Assembly (NCBI RefSeq): GCF_016863335.1
Contig: NZ_BOOR01000008.1
Span: 310,001-374,000, forward strand
Length of the DNA: 64,000 nt
Source of the DNA: Planotetraspora thailandica
Lineage (GTDB): Bacteria > Actinomycetota > Actinomycetes > Streptosporangiales > Streptosporangiaceae
Direction: 5' to 3'
Part shown: positions 1 through 10,411 of the stretch, piece by piece
Layout of the letters: each line of letters opens with the position of its first letter
Numbering within the stretch: the first letter of the stretch is position 1
The notes under the pieces: model-generated
What the model was told of the DNA's origin: nothing
Seen by the model: only the letters and a program-made list of their open reading frames with translations
The model's database searches: none
Program-made: the position numbers and the translations under genes

Positions 1-1
1 T

Positions 2-715
2 GACCCGGCGCCGCCCGGACTGCCCCCGTGCTGGTCGGCGACCGTCTACGACGGCGCGGCCCGGCGCATGCTCCTGGCCTACAAGGAGCGCGGCCGTACG
101 GCTCTCGCCCCGGTCCTCGGGCAGAGCCTCGCCGCCGTGGCAGCCAAGGCGTTGTACGGCAGGCCGTCCCGGGTCATTCTGGTTCCCGTGCCCAGCGCAA
201 GGGCCGCCTCGCGCGCGAGAGGGCACGATCCCGTCCGCGCGATCGCCACGGCGGCGGCGGCCGTCTTGCGGAGGCGCGGCATGGTGGTCTCCGTCGCCCC
301 GGTGCTCGGCCTGGCGCGGCGGGTGGCCGACCAGTCGGGGCTCGGCTCGGCCGAAAGGGCCGCGAACCTGTCCGGGGCTTTCACGGTGGCGGGGGATCGG
401 CTTGCAGGCGTCCTGGAGGCTCAGGGCCGTTCCCGCGACCGATCCGGCGGCGGGCCACACGGCAGGCTCCGGGGCGGGTCTTCCGGCGGGTTCGGGGGCG
501 GTTCTCATGGCGGGTCGCCCGGTGGGTTTTATGGCGGGTTTCGTGGCGCGGGAACGGCGGTCGCTTTGGTCGACGACATCGTCACGACGGGAGCCACGCT
601 GGCGGAGGCGGCGCGGGCCTTCGCCGCCATGGGCCTGCCGCCGCGGTCGGCGATCACGATCGCCGCGACCCGCAGGAAGCGCGACACGCCGGGGTCGTCA
701 ACTCTCTCCTCATAA
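2..715 (+). CDS. comF: ComF family phosphoribosyltransferase-like protein, 5' partial
   Basis: The reading frame is open from base 2, so the start lies left of the window; 237 residues are visible. The segment YDGAARRMLLAYKERGR (from about base 44) is typical of ComF proteins, and VALVDDIVTTGATL (about bases 558-600) is the phosphoribosyl-pyrophosphate-binding loop of type I phosphoribosyltransferases. The N-terminal zinc finger usual in ComF would lie outside the window. ComF proteins support DNA uptake in competent bacteria; in actinobacteria the role is unclear. Between the two motifs is a Gly/Ser/Arg-rich insertion (about bases 430-553) with repeated GGS and GGF units that family members normally lack. 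The comF-hpf-secA order matches the mycobacterial Rv3242c-Rv3241c-Rv3240c arrangement. Confidence 0.85.
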   Translation, partial: DPAPPGLPPCWSATVYDGAARRMLLAYKERGRTALAPVLGQSLAAVAAKALYGRPSRVILVPVPSARAASRARGHDPVRAIATAAAAVLRRRGMVVSVAPVLGLARRVADQSGLGSAERAANLSGAFTVAGDRLAGVLEAQGRSRDRSGGGPHGRLRGGSSGGFGGGSHGGSPGGFYGGFRGAGTAVALVDDIVTTGATLAEAARAFAAMGLPPRSAITIAATRRKRDTPGSSTLSS

Positions 716-875
716 CGGTGAGTAAAGGTCGGGCAATTCTCGTTCTGACTGCTTGGACACACCTGTGTGACCCGTTCGGAACGTCTCTCCTGCTCATCCC
801 AATCGGCGAGTCCGGTGCGCGTGGGGATTCCATCATGGGGTGATCGATTTCCATGATCCGATGACGCGTTACAAC

Positions 876-890
876 ATCACTCCGAGTGAT
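876..890. other. Inverted repeat upstream of the hpf promoter
   Basis: ATCACT (876-881) and AGTGAT (885-890) form a perfect inverted repeat with a 3-bp centre. It ends 19 bp before the proposed -35 box of the hpf promoter, a position suitable for an activator or operator. The protein that would bind is unknown. I see no gene or other signal in 716-875. Confidence 0.35.
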
Positions 891-909
891 CGTTTCCGGG
901 ATCTCGTGG

Positions 910-938
910 CTGACATTCGGCGCGGCAAGGACTAGCGT
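910..938 (+). promoter_or_regulatory. Probable housekeeping-type promoter of hpf
   Basis: CTGACA (910-915) and TAGCGT (933-938) are separated by 17 bp. They fit the actinobacterial principal sigma consensus (TTGACA and TANNNT). Transcription would start near 945 and give a leader of about 300 nt before the hpf start codon. Confidence 0.55.
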
Positions 939-944
939 TCAGAC

Positions 945-1243
945 ATGGCACCCGTCCGGGTCCGTGGTTGCGCCGGCCCTCTCCCCGCAAGGGGACCGGT
1001 CTGGCTAGCCGATGCCAGCCGCAGGCGAAACGGTCCACGTAAGGCGACTCTTGGTCGACCGATCACGGTGCGGCTTAGAGGTAAGTCCTGCCTTCCCGGG
1101 GGTCCAGATGTCCCCCGCAAGAAGAGAAGGGCAGTAGTGGCGATTGAGCTGCGAACCCCTCAGCAGGCGGATGTGGGGACGAAGACCAGGTCGGCCGGAC
1201 GGGTGCTTCCGAACCACAGTCGATATGCGAAGGGGGGCCATGT
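945..1243 (+). ncRNA. Long structured 5' leader of hpf, candidate raiA-type RNA
   Basis: About 300 nt separate the proposed transcription start from the hpf GTG, and no convincing small gene lies there. Several hairpins can be read directly: TCCCC-GCAA-GGGGA near 984-997, inside outer CCGG/CCGG pairs; CTGGC/GCCAG near 1000-1017; and GGGG/CCCC arms around 1098-1116. A structured RNA class called raiA is known upstream of raiA/hpf genes in Firmicutes and Actinobacteria. The position and length fit that class, but I cannot confirm its conserved sequence without a covariance-model search. A different leader structure or an unrelated small RNA is possible. Confidence 0.4.
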
Positions 1244-1903
1244 GTGGACATCATCGTCAAGGGACGGCACACCGGAGTGAGTGACCGATTCCGTGATCAT
1301 GTGACTACCAAGCTGGCCAGAATCGAGCGACTGAACAACAAGCTCATCCGGGTGGACGTCGAGGTCTCCAAGGAGGCCAACCACCGCGAGAGCGACCAGC
1401 GGGAGCGGGTGGAGCTGACCATCCACTCGCGTGGCCCGGCGATCCGGGCGGAGGCGGCGGCGGACGACCGCTTCGCCGCGCTCGACATCGCGCTCGCCAA
1501 GCTGGAAGAGCGCCTGCGCCGCCTCGGCGACCGCCGCAAGATCCATCACGGGAAGAGCTGCCCGCCGTCGCTGGCGGAGATCGCCGTGGCGATGGGCGAG
1601 GGGGCCCCGTTCGCCCTGGACACGCTGACGCGGGTCGAGGCGGTCACCGAAGACGAATTCGCACAGAAGCAGCGGGGCTATGCCGAGGGCGTCGTGCCCA
1701 TCGAGATGGACGGCGACGGGCCGCTCGTCGTCCGTGAGAAGTTCCATGAGGCCGACCCCATGACGATCGAACAGGCGCTCCTGGAGATGGAGCTCGTCGG
1801 CCATGATTTCTACCTGTTCCGCGACAAGGAGGGCGGCCGGCCCAGCGTCGTCTACCGGCGGCGTGGATACGACTACGGCGTGCTGAGGCTCATCGAGACC
1901 TAG
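1244..1903 (+). CDS. hpf: Ribosome hibernation-promoting factor, long form
   Basis: This 219-residue protein has the long-HPF layout: an N-terminal S30AE/RaiA domain (about residues 1-105, with KLARIERLNNKLIRVDVEV) that binds the 30S decoding region, a linker, and a C-terminal dimerisation domain (about 155-217, with MTIEQALLEMELVGHDFYLF). Long HPF alone forms inactive 100S ribosome dimers in non-growing cells. The GTG start at 1244 is preceded by a purine-rich AGGGGGG at 1231-1237. It lies between comF and secA as in mycobacteria. The roughly 300-nt leader suggests post-transcriptional control. The assignment is firm. Confidence 0.95.
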   Translation: MDIIVKGRHTGVSDRFRDHVTTKLARIERLNNKLIRVDVEVSKEANHRESDQRERVELTIHSRGPAIRAEAAADDRFAALDIALAKLEERLRRLGDRRKIHHGKSCPPSLAEIAVAMGEGAPFALDTLTRVEAVTEDEFAQKQRGYAEGVVPIEMDGDGPLVVREKFHEADPMTIEQALLEMELVGHDFYLFRDKEGGRPSVVYRRRGYDYGVLRLIET

Positions 1904-2046
1904 GCTGAGTCTGCCGGGCATTCCTCGCGAGCCCACCCGTGCGGAATCCACGGATCTGCGCATCCGGCACGACGAAGATCAGCGCTTATCGCGAAACCCG
2001 TGTAATGATGGCGATCCAGCGTCCTTGGCCCCCGCAAGGAGGTTCC

Positions 2047-2751
2047 GTGACCCGACCCGACGAGGCGGCCCGAGCATCCGTTCGCGGCGAGCCGATCCGC
2101 GTGATGATCGTCGACGATCATGCGCTGATCCGCCGCAGCCTGGAGTTGGCTATGGCTGCGGAGCCGGACATCGAGGTGGTAGGCGAGGCGAGCGACGGGC
2201 AGGAGGCGGTCGGCATGGCCGACCGTCTCCTGCCGGACGTTGTTCTGATGGACGTCCGGATGCCGCGTAAGGACGGCATCGAGGCGACCAGGAGCATCAA
2301 GGAGTCCGTCCCGAGCACGCGCATCATCATGCTCACGGTCAGTGACGAGGAGGAAGACCTCTTCGAGGCCATCAAGGCGGGCGCCACCGGATATCTCCTG
2401 AAGGACGTCCAGATCGACGAGGTGCCCGACGCCGTGCGCGGCGTGCACGAGGGCCAGTCCCTCATCAACCCCGCGATGGCGGCCAAACTCATCTCCGAGT
2501 TCGCCAGCATGAGCCGCAAGGAGGCCGAGCGGCCTCCGCAGGTGCCGGTGCCCCGGCTGACCGACCGCGAGATGGAGGTCCTGCGCCTGGTCGCCAAGGG
2601 CATGAACAACCGGGAGATCGCCAAGGACCTGTTCATCTCCGAGAACACGGTGAAGAACCACGTCCGCAACATCCTCGACAAGCTCCAGCTCCACTCGCGC
2701 ATGGAGGCGGTCGTCTACGCCGTGCGCGAGCGACTTCTGGAGATCACCTAG
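2047..2751 (+). CDS. NarL/FixJ-family response regulator
   Basis: This 234-residue two-domain regulator has an N-terminal receiver with the acidic pair in IVDDH (about residues 22-24), the phosphoacceptor Asp in LMDVRMP (about residue 69) and the conserved Lys in YLLKD (about 119). A C-terminal LuxR-type helix-turn-helix follows (about 171-215, LTDREMEVLRLVAKGMNNREIA). I chose the GTG at 2047 because AAGGAGGT lies just upstream at about 2036-2043; an in-frame ATG further upstream has no such site. No sensor kinase gene is adjacent, so it is an orphan here. Its last 8 bases overlap the convergent glycosylase gene. Confidence 0.92.
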   Translation: MTRPDEAARASVRGEPIRVMIVDDHALIRRSLELAMAAEPDIEVVGEASDGQEAVGMADRLLPDVVLMDVRMPRKDGIEATRSIKESVPSTRIIMLTVSDEEEDLFEAIKAGATGYLLKDVQIDEVPDAVRGVHEGQSLINPAMAAKLISEFASMSRKEAERPPQVPVPRLTDREMEVLRLVAKGMNNREIAKDLFISENTVKNHVRNILDKLQLHSRMEAVVYAVRERLLEIT

Positions 2752-3982
2752 CCAGGGCGGCGCGCAGGGGCTCCTCCAGCGCGGGGGAGCCGACCCGTTC
2801 GACTCGGACGTCCGTGCAGCCGACCCAGCTCGCGGCTTCCCAGAGCGCGTCGCTCATGGCCTCGACCGCCTTCGCGGGGCTGCCGCCCGGCTCGAATCCC
2901 ACCTGGCGGGCGACCAGGGTGGTGCCCTCCCGCGCCGGGTCGACCCGGCCGATGATCCGGCCGCCGGCGAGCACCGGCATGGCGAAGTAGCCGTGGACGC
3001 GCTTCTCCTTGGGGACGTAGGCCTCCAGGCGGTGGCTCAGCCCGAATACGCGCTCGGTGCGGGCGCGTTCCCAGATGAGCGAGTCGAACGGCGACAGCAG
3101 CGTCGTACGGTGGCGCCCGCGGGGTTCGGACTCCAGAGCGGCGGGGTCGGCCCACGCGTTCGGTACCGGCGATCCGGCGGCTCCCCGGGCCCCTCGGGGC
3201 GACGGCCACCCGGCGACGTGCACGGGGACGAGCCCGGAGGCCCCGCTCAGGAGGGCGTCGTCCAGCATCGCCGCGTATTTGCCCTTGACCCGGATGAAGT
3301 CGACGAGGTCGGCTCTGGTGGCCACGCCGAGTGAACGGCCGGCCACGCGGGTCAGGCCCGTGACGCCGTCGGCGTCGGGGACGTCGTCGTTCAGGAGAGG
3401 CTGCGGGATCACCCGCTCGGCCAGGTCGTACACCCGCCGCCAGCCGATTCTCCGGGTGCAGACGACCTCGCCGATGTCGAGCAGAAACTCGATGGCGATC
3501 TTGGAATCAGACCAGTCCCACCATCCGGCCGCCTCGGTCGTGCCGGAGGCGCGCAGGTCGACTCGGGCGCCGCCGATGTCGCCCGTGGTGAGCGGGCCGT
3601 CGGCGCGGACTCTCTGGAGCACCTCGTCGACGACGGGCGGCACCTCATGCCAGCGGAACCGGCGGTCGCGGTAGGCCTGGCGGCGGAAGCCGTACAGAGG
3701 CCAGTGCTCCAGGGGCACGATGCAGGCGGCGTGGCACCAGTACTCGAACGCCTGAGCAGGGTCGCGCCAGTAGGCGCGCTCGACCGCGGCACGGCCGACG
3801 GCGCCGAGCCGTGCGTAGGCGACCAGCTCGTGGGAGCGGGCGAGCACGGAGATGGTGTCGAGCTGGACGGCGCCCACCCGCCGGAGCGTGGCGGGGACCC
3901 CGCCCGTCCGGGAGCCGGCCCCCAGAAAGCCCTGAGCCCGCAGGATGATCCTGCGGGCCTCGTCGGCGGTCAGGTCGGTCAC
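2744..3982 (-). CDS. Winged-helix DNA glycosylase of the YcaQ/AlkZ family
   Basis: The 412-residue product matches the crosslink-repair glycosylase family (HTH_42 superfamily): tandem winged-helix modules and the N-terminal block RVGAVQLDTISVLARSHELV. Family members remove bulky alkylated bases and can unhook interstrand crosslinks. Residues 40-42 are QLD, the Gln-hydrophobic-Asp form I associate with YcaQ rather than the QxQ form of the antibiotic self-resistance enzyme AlkZ; that subfamily call is from memory. The GTG start at 3982 gives the canonical N-terminus. The gene converges on the response regulator with an 8-bp overlap. No biosynthetic cluster is nearby, so a general repair role is likelier than self-resistance. 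Confidence 0.85.
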   Translation of the reverse strand: MTDLTADEARRIILRAQGFLGAGSRTGGVPATLRRVGAVQLDTISVLARSHELVAYARLGAVGRAAVERAYWRDPAQAFEYWCHAACIVPLEHWPLYGFRRQAYRDRRFRWHEVPPVVDEVLQRVRADGPLTTGDIGGARVDLRASGTTEAAGWWDWSDSKIAIEFLLDIGEVVCTRRIGWRRVYDLAERVIPQPLLNDDVPDADGVTGLTRVAGRSLGVATRADLVDFIRVKGKYAAMLDDALLSGASGLVPVHVAGWPSPRGARGAAGSPVPNAWADPAALESEPRGRHRTTLLSPFDSLIWERARTERVFGLSHRLEAYVPKEKRVHGYFAMPVLAGGRIIGRVDPAREGTTLVARQVGFEPGGSPAKAVEAMSDALWEAASWVGCTDVRVERVGSPALEEPLRAALAR

Positions 3983-4043
3983 ACCTGCAGATGCTAGATG
4001 GCGTGACCGACAAAACGCTTACGGCGGTTGTCGTCGGGTGGTG

Positions 4044-4307
4044 TCAGCGGTGATGCTCGAAAGGCGAGTGGTGCTCGAGCGCCGGAAGGTCACGAGGGGC
4101 GTCGATGACCACATCTGAGAAGATGTCGAAGGCGAGGGCGAGCAGTCCGCCGATCGCGCAGATCCCCACGCCGACCCAGAAGAGGAACCAGTCGGGGCCG
4201 ATGGTCAGTGCCACCCCGCCGACGGAGAAGCCGATCAGGATGACGACGACAGCAAGCCAGGACTTGGCGCGTCCCGCGTGGCTGCCTAGATGTGCGCTCT
4301 CTGCCAT
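4044..4307 (-). CDS. Small two-helix membrane protein, HGxxPAAW-like family
   Basis: The 87-residue product has an N-terminal HAGRAKSW segment and two hydrophobic stretches (about residues 18-38 and 41-61) separated by a short turn, then a soluble His-rich tail ending HHSPFEHHR. This layout matches the actinobacterial small membrane family called HGxxPAAW, but the signature here reads HAGRAKSW, so membership is a loose match. Function is unknown. It is transcribed away from secA. The 216 bp between them hold a possible -10 (TACGAT, 4446-4451) for secA without a good -35. Confidence 0.7.
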   Translation of the reverse strand: MAESAHLGSHAGRAKSWLAVVVILIGFSVGGVALTIGPDWFLFWVGVGICAIGGLLALAFDIFSDVVIDAPRDLPALEHHSPFEHHR

Positions 4308-4523
4308 ACCCGATTTCTACCCGATGGACGGGCCGGCCCGCGCACCGGGGGAACCTCAAGACATGTTTTCGGCGTTGTAATCAGGCGACCGGTGGCGCGC
4401 CGCTCCGTGCGTTCACCGGTGGCTGTGTCCGGTGATGGAACCGCCTACGATGGCAACGGGGAAGTGTCTCGTCCTCACACCCCCGCCGACCCGTCGGGGT
4501 AGACCTGCGAGGAGCTTACGAAA

Positions 4524-7325
<2,802 letters not shown>

Positions 7326-7353
7326 CACGGCACGCCTGTTCGGCCAGGCACGC

Positions 7354-7389
7354 GAACCCCCGTCCGGGAAGATCCCCGGGCGGGGGTTC
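7354..7389. terminator. Bidirectional hairpin terminator between secA and the DUF6459 gene
   Basis: GAACCCCCGTCCGGG (7354-7368) pairs almost perfectly with the segment ending CGGGGGTTC at 7389, around a loop of about 5 nt. It lies between convergent genes, 29 bp after the secA stop and 33 bp after the end of the opposing gene. There is no long T run, as is common in high-GC actinobacteria. Confidence 0.8.
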
Positions 7390-7421
7390 CGCTTTCCCGG
7401 CCGGCACCGCGCACGGTGTGG

Positions 7422-7907
7422 TCACGCGGTCTCGAAGTCGGTGACCAGCCATTGGACACCGAAGCGTTCCAGGCGCAGGGCCAGCACGTGACTGCGCTCC
7501 CCGCAATGGACGAGCAGGCACATCTCGACCGTGCCATCGCTCGGCCGCTGGACGTGGGGGAGGCCCACCATCGGCGGCCGTCGGGTTTCGATCATCTTCC
7601 CGGCGCGGACCAGTTCGCGGTAGGCCCGCTCGGTCAGCCGGTCGTGCACCGTCTGGGGCGGTCGCCGGCCGCAGAGGATCTCGGCCAGCGCCTGGCCCAG
7701 GCCGCGCAGGCTCCGCTCGTCCGGCAGCGAACCACGCGGCGAGACGATCAGCCCCCCACGCGGGGCGGCCGTTCCGTACGGGTCGGGCGCCAACGCCAGC
7801 GACCCGTCGGTCAGGGGCGGCCCGGAGCGGGGGCCGCGCTCGTCGTCGTACGGAGGGTCGGCGGCGGGCACGGACTGCAACCTGGGCAGGGGGATCGGCT
7901 TGGGCAT
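7422..7907 (-). CDS. Rv3235-like protein (DUF6459 family)
   Basis: This 161-residue cytoplasmic protein has a Pro-rich, variable N-terminus and a conserved C-terminal half (about residues 75-160). In that half are a helical stretch (LRGLGQALAEILCGRRPP), RAYRELVRAG and a beta-rich end (HVLALRLERFGVQWLVTDFE). It resembles the actinobacterial Rv3235 family found near secA; no molecular function is established. The ATG start at 7907 follows GGAG. It converges on secA across the shared terminator. The 184 bp between this start and the EIIC gene stop show no further gene. Confidence 0.75.
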   Translation of the reverse strand: MPKPIPLPRLQSVPAADPPYDDERGPRSGPPLTDGSLALAPDPYGTAAPRGGLIVSPRGSLPDERSLRGLGQALAEILCGRRPPQTVHDRLTERAYRELVRAGKMIETRRPPMVGLPHVQRPSDGTVEMCLLVHCGERSHVLALRLERFGVQWLVTDFETA

Positions 7908-8091
7908 CGGGGCTCCCTCGGCATCGTCTGACCTGACGACTAATAGAGGTTCCGGTCAGGCCGCCTGATACACCGGCCGCCAACTTTGCCGATCACGCGG
8001 TCGGTTCGGGGGAGTTCGCAGGGGAAGATTCCCGCAGGTTGGCGGGGAGCGCCTGATGAGTGCGCCGATTATGGTCGCAGCCGAAGAGTGT

Positions 8092-9474
8092 TCAAGGCTG
8101 GCCGGAACCCGGTCCCCGGGGGCTGTGGGCGCCCTCCGGCTTGTGGGGTTTCTCGGCTTTCTCCGGCTTTTCCCCGGCGTCCACGTCCGGTTCGGGTTCG
8201 CGGCCGGGAGTCTTCAGGTTGAACTTTTTGATCAAGAAGGTGAACAGCAGGTAGTAGACGAAGAAGTAGACGACGCCGATCAGCATGATCAGCAGGAAGT
8301 GGTGCGTGTTCGACTTGGTCGCGTTGAGGCCGGCGTCCCACGCCCCGGCGGAGAAGCCGAAGCCGAGCCGTCCGCCGAGGGCCGCGACCAGGGCCATCGA
8401 GATGCCGGTCAGCAGAGCGTGGACGACGAACAGCACCGGGGCCACGAAGATGAACGCGAACTCGATCGGTTCGGTGATGCCGGTGACGAACGAGATCAGC
8501 GCCGCCGAGATCATGATCGAGCCGACGGCCGCGCGCCGGTGGGGCAGCGCCGTACGCCAGATCGCCAGGGCGGCGGCGGGCAGGCCGAACATCATCACGG
8601 GGAAGAAGCCCGCCATGAACGCGCCCGCGCCGTCCTGCCCGGCGAGGTAGCAGTTCAGGTCGCCGGCCGCACGAGTGGTCCCGACGGTGCAGTTCGGCAC
8701 GGTGTACCAGACGATCGAGTTGACGAAGTGGTGCAGGCCGAAGGGGACCAGTGCCCGGTTGACCACGCCGTAGATCCCCGCTCCGAGGGTGGCGTGACCG
8801 GCCAGCCAGTTGCCGAACTCGGTGAGCCCGACGCCGATGGGCCCCCAGACCAGCCCGAAGATCACACCGAGCATCAGGGCGGCGGCCGCCGTGACGATGG
8901 GCACGAACCGGCGCCCGCCGAAGAACGCCAGCCACGCCGGCAGCTTGGTGCGGTGGAACCGCTGCCACAGCAGGGCGGCGACGAGGCCGATCAAGATGCC
9001 GCCGAGGACGCCGGTCGGGTTGTCCGACGCGAAGTCGACGGTCGGCCGGATCGTGCCGTCGGCGCCGACGAGCCGTTGCACCACGCCCTTGTAGACCGCC
9101 GTGTCGGGGGAGGCGTAGGAGAACATCAGGTGGGTGACGCGGTCCCAGACCAGGTATCCGACCACCGCGGCGACCGCCGTCGACCCGTCGGACCTGCGGG
9201 CGAACCCGACCGCGACGCCGACTGCGAACAGCAGAGGCAACGCCCTGAACAGGGATTCGCCCGCACCCCCCACGACCGACGCGATCTTGTCCAGCGTAAC
9301 GTTGTCCGTACGGCCGAGCAGGTCGCCCTGGCCTAACCGCAGGAATATCGACGCGACGGCGAGGGTCGCGATCGGGAGCATGAGCGACCGGCCGATGCGG
9401 GACAGGACGGCCATGACCACGGACTGCCGGGCCGGAGCGGAGGGCAGACCCGCTTCCGCGGGTGAGGAAGCCAT
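8092..9474 (-). CDS. PTS permease EIIC, glucose/N-acetylglucosamine family
   Basis: The 460-residue polytopic membrane protein transports sugar coupled to phosphorylation by a partner EIIB. Typical EIIC (Glc family) signatures are RIGRSLMLPIATLAVASIF near the N-terminus, MMFGLPAAALA in the middle, and GITEPIEFAFIFVAPVLFVV, which contains the conserved GITEP substrate-site motif. It carries no fused EIIB or EIIA; these are separate genes at 11461 and 11771. The C-terminus is a charged tail rich in KPEKAEKP-like units. The ATG at 9474 has GGAGGA upstream, and only 41 bp separate it from the dasR stop, so the two are probably one transcript. With DasR and hexosaminidase nearby, N-acetylglucosamine is the likely substrate. 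Confidence 0.9.
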   Translation of the reverse strand: MASSPAEAGLPSAPARQSVVMAVLSRIGRSLMLPIATLAVASIFLRLGQGDLLGRTDNVTLDKIASVVGGAGESLFRALPLLFAVGVAVGFARRSDGSTAVAAVVGYLVWDRVTHLMFSYASPDTAVYKGVVQRLVGADGTIRPTVDFASDNPTGVLGGILIGLVAALLWQRFHRTKLPAWLAFFGGRRFVPIVTAAAALMLGVIFGLVWGPIGVGLTEFGNWLAGHATLGAGIYGVVNRALVPFGLHHFVNSIVWYTVPNCTVGTTRAAGDLNCYLAGQDGAGAFMAGFFPVMMFGLPAAALAIWRTALPHRRAAVGSIMISAALISFVTGITEPIEFAFIFVAPVLFVVHALLTGISMALVAALGGRLGFGFSAGAWDAGLNATKSNTHHFLLIMLIGVVYFFVYYLLFTFLIKKFNLKTPGREPEPDVDAGEKPEKAEKPHKPEGAHSPRGPGSGQP

Positions 9475-9515
9475 GGATTCCTCCAGAAGTGGGGGGTGCG
9501 GGAGGAGACCTCGGT

Positions 9516-10256
9516 CTACGGCCGTCTGGTGGGGGATTCGAGGAGAGTGCGCAGCTGGTACCGGTCGGCCCGGTAGGTGGACACTCCGAGCTCGGCGCAG
9601 ACCCCGTCGACGTAGGAGCGGCGCTGCAGGAGGAGAACGGCGCCGCCGCGAGGCATCTTGAGCAGGTCGGCGTCGCCGGGGTCGGCGATGCCGCCGTCGA
9701 TCGTGAGCTCTCCGGCGTCGAGCACGAGCCCGTACCGCGATTCGAGCAGGGCGTAGAGGGACCGGCCGGACAGGTCATAGGAGTCGAGGTCGGGTGCGAG
9801 CGCCACTGGGATGTGGGCGCGCTCGATGCTCAGCGGTTCCCCGTCCGCCGTGCGCAGCCGCTCGATGAAGTGCACGGAGTCTCCCGGCGGGATGCCGAGC
9901 TCACGTGCCAGATGGGCGCTGGCCCGCACGACGCGCCGGTCCAGATCGCGTGAGCCCGGCTCCATGCCGCGCGCCCGCATGTCGTCGCTGAAGGAGGTGA
10001 GCTGGAGAGCCAGTTCGATCTTGGGGCGGGCGACGAAGGTTCCCTTGCCGGGGACCCGGTGCAGCCGGCCCTCCGAGACCAGGTGGTCGACGGCCTGCCG
10101 TACCGTCATCCGGGACAGTCCGAAACGCTGGCAGAGCTCGCGTTCCGAGGGGATCGCCGCACCGATCGGCAGCTCGTTGCTCTCTATGAGGTCGAGCAGG
10201 ATCTCTCGAAGCTGGAAGTACTTGGGCACCGGGCTGTCCGGATCGATCTGCGCCAC
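9516..10256 (-). CDS. dasR: GntR/HutC-family regulator DasR
   Basis: The 246-residue repressor has a GntR winged helix at about residues 10-75 (ELCQRFGLSRMTVRQAVDHLVSEGRLHRVPGKGTFVA) and a UTRA ligand domain at about 95-240. In streptomycetes DasR senses glucosamine-6-phosphate and controls GlcNAc uptake and chitin use. The identity is supported by DasR-type palindromes in its own divergent promoter and before ptsH, and by the surrounding PTS genes. GTG start at 10256 with GGAGGG upstream. It is read with the EIIC gene and divergently from the SIS-domain gene. A close paralogue cannot be excluded from sequence alone. Confidence 0.85.
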   Translation of the reverse strand: MAQIDPDSPVPKYFQLREILLDLIESNELPIGAAIPSERELCQRFGLSRMTVRQAVDHLVSEGRLHRVPGKGTFVARPKIELALQLTSFSDDMRARGMEPGSRDLDRRVVRASAHLARELGIPPGDSVHFIERLRTADGEPLSIERAHIPVALAPDLDSYDLSGRSLYALLESRYGLVLDAGELTIDGGIADPGDADLLKMPRGGAVLLLQRRSYVDGVCAELGVSTYRADRYQLRTLLESPTRRP

Positions 10257-10306
10257 TGATCCCTCCCCTCTCGATCTGAATCACCGTGGTGAGTTATGGT
10301 TCCTAC

Positions 10307-10328
10307 TGGTCTAGTCCGGACTAGACCA
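10307..10328. promoter_or_regulatory. DasR-type operator in the dasR/SIS divergent promoter
   Basis: This is a perfect 22-bp palindrome whose left arm is TGGTCTAGTCC. The outer eight bases of each arm (TGGTCTAG and CTAGACCA) match the halves of the DasR responsive element, set apart by a central TCCGGA. It lies 51 bp from the dasR start and 84 bp from the SIS gene start, so it can control both directions. A second 12-bp palindrome, TCACCGTGGTGA, lies at 10281-10292. Confidence 0.8.
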
Positions 10329-10411
10329 TAGGCCGGAAATATGTGTCAATGTACGGGCCGCACCGGATCAATAACGGCTCCCATCTCACCGAATCCGAGG
10401 ATGAGCACTGT

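Noticed and set aside
8056-9336. 426-codon open frame opposite the EIIC gene
   Set aside because: Composition rich in Asp, Arg, Gly, Gln and Glu with no family match; the opposite strand encodes a clear PTS permease.
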